DNA from: Abditibacterium sp.
Lineage (GTDB): Bacteria > Armatimonadota > Abditibacteriia > Abditibacteriales > Abditibacteriaceae
NCBI GenBank assembly: GCA_030448265.1
Contig: JAUJNG010000012.1
Span: 1-64,000 of the forward strand
Length of the DNA: 64,000 nucleotides
Direction of reading: 5' to 3'
The translations under genes were made by a program, and so were the position numbers. Under the pieces are notes generated by a model, which ran no database searches, was not told the origin of the DNA, and saw only the letters and a program-made list of their open reading frames with translations. Positions 36,585 through 43,586 of the stretch are shown here, in pieces (position 1 is the stretch's first letter; each line of letters starts with the position of its first letter).

Positions 36585-36705
36585 GGTATCGCCGAGGCAA
36601 TAAAAATTTTTGCGGAACATGTTCGGTCTGGCTCTGGGCGTCCATTTATAGAGTGAAAGGGAACGAGTTCCCTTTCCCTGCGAGGCAATGGGTTCTCGCA
36701 TAATC
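36585..36705 (+). repeat. Duplicated leader, copy 2
   Basis: Second copy of the leader at 35961-36090, with about 80-90 percent identity by eye. The hairpin arms GGGAAC/GTTCCC are conserved while the loop differs by one base. It ends 18 bases before the DUF5667-like gene. Confidence 0.75.
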
Positions 36706-36722
36706 CACCAGAGGTGAAGAGA

Positions 36723-37565
36723 ATGAAAAATTTGAAAACTGTTCAATATTTAGGCGGCTTGACCGCGCTTTCCGTGAGCACATTGATGCCCGCGTCGGCC
36801 CAGACTGCGGCGCAGGCCCCCACGCAGATGTCCCAACAGGCTGGAAATCAATTTCGGGCACAACGCCTATCGGCGCAACGCCTGTCGGCGCGGGAGATGG
36901 TGGGGCAGACGCGGGAGCGAATCGCCCAACAGGCTACGCAGGCCTGGCTCAAAACCGCCGAGGATGTCGTGGCGCAGATGTCGAATCCTGAGCGTGTAAC
37001 CGACGCTGCCGAGATGGCCGATTTAGGGGCCGCCTACGGCATGGCTGTCGAAAACGCAGGAAGGACGGCTGAGATGTCAGGTGCAGGCCGGCAGCAGGCA
37101 CTCACCATGATTCAAGCGGCGACCGAACGCCATCACGGGACATTGACGTCGGTTCTCGACCGTGTGCCTGAGGCCGCCAGACCTCATATTCAGCGTGCGA
37201 TGGAGGCGAGTTCTCGTGGTCATGGGCGCGCTGGGCAAGCCGTTCGAAATGCCGGACAAGGCCAGGCAGGACGGGGGCGCGGACGAGCCGGACAAGATCG
37301 CGGCGTTCAAGCAGCCCAGGCGGAACAGGGTCGTGGTGCCCAGGCAGGTCAAGATCGCGGTGGGCAGGCAGGTCAAGTAGGACAAGCAGACCAGGGACGT
37401 GGTAATCAGGGTCGCGGTGGGCAGGCAGCTCAAGCCGGACAAGGTCGCGGCGGTCAAGCAGCCCAAGCGGGACAAGGTCGCGGCGGCTCGCAAGGTCGGG
37501 GCCCGCAAGGTGGCCCACCAGCGGGACAGGATGGCGGCGGACAAGGCCGTGGCGGACGCGGGTGA
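36723..37565 (+). CDS. Exported DUF5667-like protein with R/G/Q-rich repeat tail
   Basis: 280 aa. Signal peptide ends MPASAQ (about residue 25). Residues ~60-165 are helical and resemble DUF5667: ERVTDAAEMADLGAAYGMAV and LTSVLDRVPEAARPHIQRAM. From residue ~170 the chain is a low-complexity repeat of units such as GQAAQAGQGRGG, ending GGGQGRGGRG. DUF5667 proteins are usually encoded near ECF sigma factors, as here (38983). GAGGTG precedes the ATG at 36723. The Arg/Gly repeats could bind nucleic acid, polysaccharide or other anionic surfaces; this is speculation. Confidence 0.7.
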   Translation: MKNLKTVQYLGGLTALSVSTLMPASAQTAAQAPTQMSQQAGNQFRAQRLSAQRLSAREMVGQTRERIAQQATQAWLKTAEDVVAQMSNPERVTDAAEMADLGAAYGMAVENAGRTAEMSGAGRQQALTMIQAATERHHGTLTSVLDRVPEAARPHIQRAMEASSRGHGRAGQAVRNAGQGQAGRGRGRAGQDRGVQAAQAEQGRGAQAGQDRGGQAGQVGQADQGRGNQGRGGQAAQAGQGRGGQAAQAGQGRGGSQGRGPQGGPPAGQDGGGQGRGGRG

Positions 37566-37807
37566 CAGGCTCTGCCCTTTCACGGAAGTCTCCGGATACC
37601 GTGGGTAGAAAAGCAGACTGAGCAAAAGAACCCGCCGATGAGAGTCCATCGCAACTCAAGCCAGCACAACACAGGAGCGAATTTCATCGTTCCCCGTTTG
37701 GGCCGCTCTGGCGGGTGGTGACTTTGCTGCCCTTGGTGGCAGCAACTTGGGTTCATTAGTCAGGACGTCCACATTGTGCACGCCCTCAATTCAACTCAGA
37801 GGAAAAT

Positions 37808-38647
37808 ATGGATTACAAATCAAAACTGAGAACAGTGCTGGCAATGCCAGCAGCCTTGGCCGCATGTGCGGCTTTGTTGGTGGGATGTGGAGGCGGGGGG
37901 AGCCTGGAGCCAACCAGTTCTACTCTCTCTACCGTCTCCGGACAGGTAACTTCCACTGACAGCCAACTGAGTGCGAGTCGTAAATCCGCGCAGTTCCACC
38001 TGGCGGGCTTTGACTCACAGCCCTCTGCGCAACACATCGCCCTCTCATCACAACCTGTGAGGGGTGCCACTGTGACTTTGGGCAGAGTCGATGCAACCGC
38101 CCGTAATTTCACCGCCTTTCCAGGCGCCAGTGCCGTAACCGGACCAGACGGACGGTTTACGATTACCCTGCCTGCGGGCGTTAGGCCCGCTGCGGATGTG
38201 GTGGCGCGGGTCACCGACCGGCCGGTGGTTCTGCAGAGCATCGTAACGGGGCCGCAGGTCAACATCTCACCGGAAACCACAGGGGCCGCCGACGTGCTCT
38301 ATGCAAGCGCGCGGGATCGTGGGCTTGAGGTAAGCCGATTCACTCTGACTGATGTTGCCGTATTTGTGCAGCGAGCGTTAGAGGTCGTCGCCAGCACTCC
38401 GGCAAGCCCTAATGCATTGCAGGCGATCGCTGATGCCAGGGCGACTATTCAGAACAATCCACAGGCCAGCGCTGCGCTCGCAGCCGCCATAGAGCGCCCG
38501 ACTAATGGAGGTTCTCCAAACCTACCGGCTGCGGGGCAACCCACGACTCGGCCAACGCCCCTGCCGTTTCCGACAGCCCGTCCCAATGCTGCGGGGCAAC
38601 CAATAATGGATCGCAGGGGACAAACTGTGCCGCTTACGGTAGCGTGA
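37808..38647 (+). CDS. Lipoprotein with carboxypeptidase-regulatory-like domain
   Basis: 279 aa. Lipobox ALLVGCGGGG gives Cys27 as the lipidation site. VSGQVTSTDSQL and VRGATVTLGRVDA followed by GPDGRFTITLPAGV form a CarboxypepD-reg/SdrD-like beta-sandwich, in a split form with an insertion. The C-terminal third is helical, then Pro/Thr-rich (TTRPTPLPFPTARPN). AGAGGAAAAT precedes the ATG. Function unknown; a cell-surface structural or regulatory partner of the neighbouring DUF5667-like protein is possible. Confidence 0.75.
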   Translation: MDYKSKLRTVLAMPAALAACAALLVGCGGGGSLEPTSSTLSTVSGQVTSTDSQLSASRKSAQFHLAGFDSQPSAQHIALSSQPVRGATVTLGRVDATARNFTAFPGASAVTGPDGRFTITLPAGVRPAADVVARVTDRPVVLQSIVTGPQVNISPETTGAADVLYASARDRGLEVSRFTLTDVAVFVQRALEVVASTPASPNALQAIADARATIQNNPQASAALAAAIERPTNGGSPNLPAAGQPTTRPTPLPFPTARPNAAGQPIMDRRGQTVPLTVA

Positions 38648-38667
38648 AGAGGCCGCAACCATCCTCA

Positions 38668-38714
38668 TAAAAAAGTGGATGGCTCTTGGAAGGGCCATCC
38701 ACTTTTTTATCCTG
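38668..38714. terminator. Bidirectional terminator
   Basis: AAAAAAGTGGATGGC, loop, GCCATCCACTTTTTTA: long stem flanked by A- and T-runs, 20 bases after the lipoprotein gene. Confidence 0.88.
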
Positions 38715-38755
38715 GAACGTGCTGCCGCCGATTGTCTTCCAAAGTTTGATCATTT

Positions 38756-38919
38756 ACCCAAGTTGCCACTTAGTAGCAGCGTTGTCATTCCGAGGAGGAA
38801 CGACGAGGAATCGGTAACAGCTTGGACTCGTTTTGACCGGAAATGGGTTAGAAACTACCACCGATTCCTCGTCGTTCCTCCTCGGAATGACAACGCTGCT
38901 ACTCAGTGGCAACTTGGGT
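38756..38919. repeat. Palindrome, CCGAGGAGGAACGACGAGG family
   Basis: Arms of about 60 bases (ACCCAAGTTGCCACTTAGTA... and its mirror) enclose the same core as the inner element at 1819-1926. With the terminator it fills the 335-base gap before the sigma factor gene. Confidence 0.9.
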
Positions 38920-38982
38920 TAACGAACGTCACATTGGCGTCGGACTCTTTCTATCGGCTTCTAAAAAGTGAGAGCGCGAGAT

Positions 38983-40821
38983 ATGCAAGACGATCTGTTA
39001 CTCAGTGAATATGTAAATCACAACTCGGAAACAGCCTTCGCAGCCTTGGTCAGCCGTTACAGTGACCTGGTCTATTCGACTTGTCTGCGCGAGGTGCGAA
39101 ACGCTGAACTGGCGCAGGATGTGACACAGGTCGTTTTCCTGCTGTTGGCGAAGAAAGCGTCTTCTTTTCGAGAGGGTGTCGTGCTGGCGGGATGGCTTTT
39201 TCAGACGGCGTGTTTCGCGTCCAAGGACGCCATCAAGCAGGAAATCCGGCGCCTGCAACGCGAACAGAAAGCTGCGGAAGAAATGATACGAGAAACTCAA
39301 CTTGAGGATCGCGATCTCGATTGGAGCGAAATCGAGCCAGAACTCCACAGGGCGCTCGGCACGCTGAGCCACGACGACCGCAACGCCGTTCTCCTGCGCT
39401 TCTTCCAGAACAAGAGTCTCAGGGCGACCGGCGAGAGCCTCGGCATTTCGGAGGACGCGGCACGCATGAAAGTGTCGCGTGCGGTGGAAAAAATGCGGCG
39501 GCACTTCAAGAAGCGCGGCTTCGCCCTGTCAGCGGGAACGCTGACCACCTATCTTTCCGCGGGCGCCACGTCCGCCGCGCCCGCCGCTTGCGTGGGAGCG
39601 GCCGTCGCGCTGGGGAAGATGATTGCCGTCGAAATGACAGGCGGAGCCGTTCGATCCGGACTGCTGTCAGGGGCCGTTAACAACAAGGTGGCGGTGCTCT
39701 TTGCCGGTGTATGGCGGGCCTTGATGTGGAGCCAGGTTAAAACCGCGACGGCGGTGGTCGTTGGAACGGCCCTGGTAGGAACTGGGGCCACACAGGTTGT
39801 CCAGCACGTCGCCGACAGGCAGAACGCGCCCTCCACAGTAGCGAGGCCGGTGGCAGCAGTGCCGCGCCCCCCAGGTTCTGAGGCTCGAACAGCCTCACGC
39901 AACTCCGGTAGATTTGCTTCTTCCTCAGTGGAAACACAAAACGCCACACGGCGGGCGGAGGCTCAGCGAGAGGGATTCGATGCGGCTCGCAATACGGGAG
40001 ATGCCGCGTCCCCTGCCACCTCCTCCCCACTGCTCCCAGGCAGCGATGAACAACCTGAAACGGCGGTCGAAAAACGAGAGCGTCAGGGTGATAGAGGGAA
40101 GGAGACCTCAGACGGTTCACCATCGCAGCCACAAGCACGCCCTGAGCCACAGCTGGTGGCCAATCCTCAACCGAATGGATTGACGCCAGGCGGCTCACTG
40201 CCCGAGCAGACGCCGCGCAATCAGGGAAGCACGCGTCCGGTTGATAACGTTCCCAATCCACGCGGCGTGGGTGTGGCACCCGACAGCCGTAGCAATTCAG
40301 GTCTGACACCGGCACCAGGTCGGGGCAGAGGTTCCACAGAAGGTCGAGCCGATGGACGGGGAAACGGGGTTGGCGGGCGCCCGCCAATTGGAAATAACGT
40401 GCCGTTGGGTCAGCGGCCATCTCCAAACCGGCCTGACTCAGTGCGGGGCAACCCTGGCAAACCACCGAGTCGCCCTGCGGCGCCACCCGCTCGGCCCAAT
40501 CCGAGCCGGCCCAATCCCAGCCGGCCCGATCCCGCTCGACCCAATACAGCCCCTGTGCCCCGCCCCGACCAAGATGGTTCTCCGGACAATCGCAGCCGAG
40601 TGCGCGAGGCAGCCCAGGAGCGCGCGCGGGCCATCGCCGCTGCAAACCAGGCGTATCGCGACGCCGTGAACCAGATTCGCGGGGGGCGAGGCGATAATGC
40701 TCTCACGCCAGCGCAGCGCGATGCGCTACAGGCAGCTCTCGCAGAACTCAATGAGGCCATTGCCGCTGCGGATGCGGCTTACTCTCAGGCGGTGGCCGGC
40801 ATTCTCGGCACGCCGTCCTGA
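38983..40821 (+). CDS. ECF sigma factor with membrane segment and long low-complexity tail
   Basis: 612 aa. Region 2 (ETAFAALVSRYSDLVYSTCL ... ELAQDVTQVVFLLLAKK) and region 4 (LSHDDRNAVLLRFFQNKSL, ISEDAARMKVSRAVEKMRRH) are complete within ~190 residues. Then comes the LSAGTLTTYLSAGATSAAP segment and a hydrophobic helix (VKTATAVVVGTALVGTGATQ) seen in ECF factors with C-terminal extensions in Verrucomicrobiota/Planctomycetota-type genomes. Beyond that lie ~330 residues rich in Pro/Arg/Gly/Asn with PSRPNPSRPDPARPN-type repeats and a helical end (RVREAAQERARAIAAANQAY). The fused helix suggests membrane tethering instead of a separate anti-sigma factor. ATG 38983 chosen; GTG 38968 is possible. Confidence 0.88.
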   Translation: MQDDLLLSEYVNHNSETAFAALVSRYSDLVYSTCLREVRNAELAQDVTQVVFLLLAKKASSFREGVVLAGWLFQTACFASKDAIKQEIRRLQREQKAAEEMIRETQLEDRDLDWSEIEPELHRALGTLSHDDRNAVLLRFFQNKSLRATGESLGISEDAARMKVSRAVEKMRRHFKKRGFALSAGTLTTYLSAGATSAAPAACVGAAVALGKMIAVEMTGGAVRSGLLSGAVNNKVAVLFAGVWRALMWSQVKTATAVVVGTALVGTGATQVVQHVADRQNAPSTVARPVAAVPRPPGSEARTASRNSGRFASSSVETQNATRRAEAQREGFDAARNTGDAASPATSSPLLPGSDEQPETAVEKRERQGDRGKETSDGSPSQPQARPEPQLVANPQPNGLTPGGSLPEQTPRNQGSTRPVDNVPNPRGVGVAPDSRSNSGLTPAPGRGRGSTEGRADGRGNGVGGRPPIGNNVPLGQRPSPNRPDSVRGNPGKPPSRPAAPPARPNPSRPNPSRPDPARPNTAPVPRPDQDGSPDNRSRVREAAQERARAIAAANQAYRDAVNQIRGGRGDNALTPAQRDALQAALAELNEAIAAADAAYSQAVAGILGTPS

Positions 40822-41065
40822 CGAGTCCTGCTGCTGATGTTGCGTGCACTCGAAGTTGAATCACGCCAATCTGATTTTGACTCCAATCGAAGAGCATTCC
40901 AGCCCTTTAGTCCAGAACTTTACTGCTCTATGTTTAGCTTTTGGAATCGGGGCATTGGAGAGGTTGCATTCCCTGTTGAAGTTTTCTCTCGGCCTCTACG
41001 GTTTTTTCTTGCTCCGCCCTCGGCTGCCCACTGTGCGGGGATGTCGCTACGGTCGGTTGCCTGTG

Positions 41066-41698
41066 ATGGCGAAGGGCTTTACTTTAACAGAAGTGCTGAT
41101 TGTAATCTGCGTTGTCATGATGCTGGCCGCCATACTGCTGCCCGCATTGTCACGAGCAAAAGACAATGCGCGGCGCATCTCCTGTGCCTCCAATCAAAAA
41201 CAGCTCTCGCTGGGGCTGCGTATGTATGTGCAGGATTACGACGACTTCTTCATTCCCTCCGGCGACATATTCACCGTTCCTGGCGGCTGGTCGGAACGCC
41301 TCGCACCGTATTTGAAAAGTTCGCAACTGTTCCAGTGTCCCAGCGAGGGCACCGAGCAAAATAACTTCGCGCTAGATTATACCGACTACTACTACAACTC
41401 GAATCTGGGGCCCAGGTCGGGAGGCAGCGTGAATGAAGCCAGCATTGAATATTCTGCCAACACCATTGTTTTGGGCGAGGGCACCAGTCGGGAAAGCGAT
41501 TATAGCTGCCGTGGCCTGGGAGAACAGGAGTGCTATTTTAGTCTGTTCACCGTCACGGTTCCATCATCTGCCACCAAACGCCATTTCGAGGGTGCCAACT
41601 ACTCCTTTGCCGACGGCCATGTCAAATGGCTCCGCCCTTCTGCCATCGCAGACTCAAACACCAGAGCTTCATCTGAGATCAATAGCTTTCGCTTTTGA
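41066..41698 (+). CDS. Prepilin-like protein with H-x9-DG motif
   Basis: 210 aa. KGFTLTEVLIVICVVMMLAA is the prepilin cleavage signal and helix almost at the N-terminus; SRAKDNARRISCASNQKQLS and YVQDYDDFF follow as in DUF1559-like pseudopilins. The H-x9-DG motif is HFEGANYSFADGH. The ATG at 41066 is chosen because Gly-Phe cleavage then falls at residue 4; the open frame starts 222 bases earlier without conservation. Shorter than the paralogue at 27280, and its promoter region lacks the shared TATAAT element. Confidence 0.9.
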   Translation: MAKGFTLTEVLIVICVVMMLAAILLPALSRAKDNARRISCASNQKQLSLGLRMYVQDYDDFFIPSGDIFTVPGGWSERLAPYLKSSQLFQCPSEGTEQNNFALDYTDYYYNSNLGPRSGGSVNEASIEYSANTIVLGEGTSRESDYSCRGLGEQECYFSLFTVTVPSSATKRHFEGANYSFADGHVKWLRPSAIADSNTRASSEINSFRF

Positions 41699-41730
41699 GT
41701 CATACCAAGTCCGGCACAAGAGCGTGTCTC

Positions 41731-41889
41731 TAAGAATCAGTTTGAAAAGTCCTTTTGCGGTTTATAGAGCGGTTTGTAGTAGCGCCGCGAGGCGCGTTTG
41801 GAAAGCGTAAGAGTTGATCCAAACGCGCCTCGCGGCACCCCTACAAACCGCTTGACCAACAGCTACGACTTTTCAAACTGACTCTAAGG
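41731..41889. repeat. Palindrome, diverged copy of the 17556 element
   Basis: Same outer ends (AGAATCAGTTTGAAAAGT), same loop (AAAGCGTAAGAGTTGATC) and same right arm as 17556-17708, but the left arm differs over ~25 bases (CCTTTTGCGGTTTATAGAGC), so pairing is imperfect there. Confidence 0.88.
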
Positions 41890-41911
41890 GCACAGTGGGG
41901 AAGTGAATTCT

Positions 41912-41940
41912 CGGGGCGCGGGCAGGATGCCCGCGCCCCG
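41912..41940. repeat. Short palindrome CGGGGCGCGGGCA / TGCCCGCGCCCCG
   Basis: A 13-bp perfect stem with a 3-base loop, downstream of the 41731 element. A similar but distinct short palindrome is at 61605. Confidence 0.75.
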
Positions 41941-41976
41941 AAGACCCGTTCGCTCACTGTTCACTTCGACCTGGCA

Positions 41977-42192
41977 TCACCGCCTTTTGGGCGCCGCTTT
42001 CACTATTTTGGGGTTTTTCACCAGTTCGAAAACGGTGGTCGCATCGGCGGCTTTGGCGACCGTCGTCACGTCAGCGCCCTTGCGCGGCCCCGAAACCCAT
42101 TTTCCCTTCGCCGCGCGCAGTCGCAGGGTCTTAGGTTTCTGCTTCCACTTCACCTTGAAGATGCGGGGCTTGCGCCCTCTTTCAATCTTCAT
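41977..42192 (-). CDS. Small basic protein, 71 aa, uncertain
   Basis: ATG 42192 follows GAGAGAG. The product is very basic (MKIERGRKPRIFKVKWKQKP, ending KIVKAAPKRR), with Val/Ala in the middle. I recognise no family. Its first ~10 codons lie inside the left arm of a palindromic repeat (42163-42226), so the start may be an accident of repeat insertion. Confidence 0.4.
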   Translation of the reverse strand: MKIERGRKPRIFKVKWKQKPKTLRLRAAKGKWVSGPRKGADVTTVAKAADATTVFELVKNPKIVKAAPKRR

Positions 42193-42226
42193 CTCTCTCG
42201 TTTGGAAGAGGGCGCAAGCCCCGCTT
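42163..42226. repeat. Palindrome, GGGGCTTGCGCCCTCTT family
   Basis: GCGGGGCTTGCGCCCTCTTT mirrored by GGAAGAGGGCGCAAGCCCCG, overlapping the start of a small basic ORF. Lone arms of the family lie at about 10608 and 59815, a variant pair at 55167. Confidence 0.85.
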
Positions 42227-42290
42227 GAACGCAGTGGCTGTTAAGGATCTAAATGCGTTTCTTCTAAAGTCGTCAAACAGAGGGATATTG

Positions 42291-42368
42291 GTCATCCTGA
42301 GCCTGCGAAGGATCTGACATCACTGCCGTGAAAGCCTCACGCCAGATCCTTCACAGGCTCAGGATGAC
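42291..42368. repeat. Palindrome, GTCATCCTGAGCCTG family
   Basis: GTCATCCTGAGCCTGCGAAG and its mirror CAGGCTCAGGATGAC around a ~25-base loop. The flanks hold nothing else recognisable up to the LacI gene. Confidence 0.85.
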
Positions 42369-42474
42369 GAAATCTAAGGTTTTATAGCGTGTCTCGATGT
42401 ATGTGCAAGAGTTCGCTCGACTGAAGTCAGCGCTCTGGGCTCCAATGAGACTTTAAACCACTTTTGCAAGAGGT

Positions 42475-43575
42475 CTATCGGCTGTTTAAGGGTGGGGCAG
42501 CCACGCTTTGCCGTTCGGTGAGTTCGCCGCGAATCGTCACGGTGCGGGGCGGCACCTGGGAGCCGCCAATGCGTTCCAGCAGCATTTCGACCACGGCATG
42601 AGCCACCTGTGTGACCGGCTGCGACACCGAAGTGAGCGGAACGGGGCAGTAGGAGGCCACGGGCTGGTCGTCGTGGCCGACCAGGCTCACATCGTGCGGA
42701 ATACGCACACCGGCGCGCATCACTTCCACCATGAAACCCAGAGCGACGTAATCGTTGACGATGCAAAGCCCCGTCGGGCGTTCGGGAGCTTCCAGAAAGT
42801 GGCGCGCCATTTCGGCGCCGCCTTTTTCATAGGTCGAATTCTGGAAAACCCACTCCTCGCGGATGGGAAGCCCCGCTTCGCTCAGAGCGCGGCGAAAGCC
42901 CTGCACGCGCAGGCTCTGGGGAATGCTTTCGGAATCGGCGCTCTGCTGGATGTTGGAGAGCGCGATGCCCAGGCGCCGATGTCCCCTTTCGATGAGCAGT
43001 TTGGCGCCGCGATAGGCGTTGTCTTCGCGGTCGAACACGACCTGATCGCAATCGAGCGGCACGGCAATGTCGTAGGAGACCACGATGCCGCCCTCGCGCT
43101 GGTAGCGCTCCAGTTCGCCGAAAACGAGCGGGTCGAGCATCTGCGCCGCGCACACGATGGCGCGCGGCTGCTGGCGGCACAGCGCCTTGACCTGCGCGGC
43201 CTGGGAAGGCGAACCGGCGCGCGCGATTTCGGGAAAAGTGTAAATCGGCACTTCCAATCCCGCGCCCGAAAGTTCTCGCTGGATGAGGAGAATTTTTTCG
43301 GTCATCAGCCCCACGTCGAGGCCGCCGCTGCACAGGCACACCATGCTGTTGTTGACGCCATTGGCCAGGCGCTGCGCGAGGGGATTGGGTTCGTAGCCCA
43401 GTTCGTTGGCCACCGCGATGATGCGCGCCCGCGTCGCCGCCGACAGGTTGCCCTTGCCCGAAAAGGCCAGCGACACGCTCGATTTATGCATCCCCAGCGC
43501 CGCCGCGACATCGTGAATTGTGGGCTGTTTCGACAAAAAGGCCGGCTGGGGCCGCTCTGAAACGGAATTTTTCAT
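42475..43575 (-). CDS. LacI-family transcriptional regulator
   Basis: 366 aa. The N-terminal HTH (TIHDVAAALGMHKSSVSLAF) and hinge (ELGYEPNPLAQRLANG) are canonical, followed by a periplasmic-binding-like sensor domain (CVVNDYVALGFMVEVMRAGV-type, GHDDQPVASYCPVPLTSVSQ). The start at 43575 is preferred because GAGG lies six bases upstream; ATG 43581 is an alternative. It begins 12 bases after the GH106-like stop on the same strand, so it belongs to that operon. It probably represses sugar-utilisation genes. Candidate operators in the window are at 4190, 25283, 27197, 33315 and 53689. Confidence 0.93.
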   Translation of the reverse strand: MKNSVSERPQPAFLSKQPTIHDVAAALGMHKSSVSLAFSGKGNLSAATRARIIAVANELGYEPNPLAQRLANGVNNSMVCLCSGGLDVGLMTEKILLIQRELSGAGLEVPIYTFPEIARAGSPSQAAQVKALCRQQPRAIVCAAQMLDPLVFGELERYQREGGIVVSYDIAVPLDCDQVVFDREDNAYRGAKLLIERGHRRLGIALSNIQQSADSESIPQSLRVQGFRRALSEAGLPIREEWVFQNSTYEKGGAEMARHFLEAPERPTGLCIVNDYVALGFMVEVMRAGVRIPHDVSLVGHDDQPVASYCPVPLTSVSQPVTQVAHAVVEMLLERIGGSQVPPRTVTIRGELTERQSVAAPPLNSR

Positions 43576-43586
43576 AGTCATCCTCG

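Noticed and set aside
38679..39008. Plus-strand ORF of 109 aa before the sigma factor
   Set aside because: It lies across the 38756-38919 palindrome and overlaps the sigma factor start.
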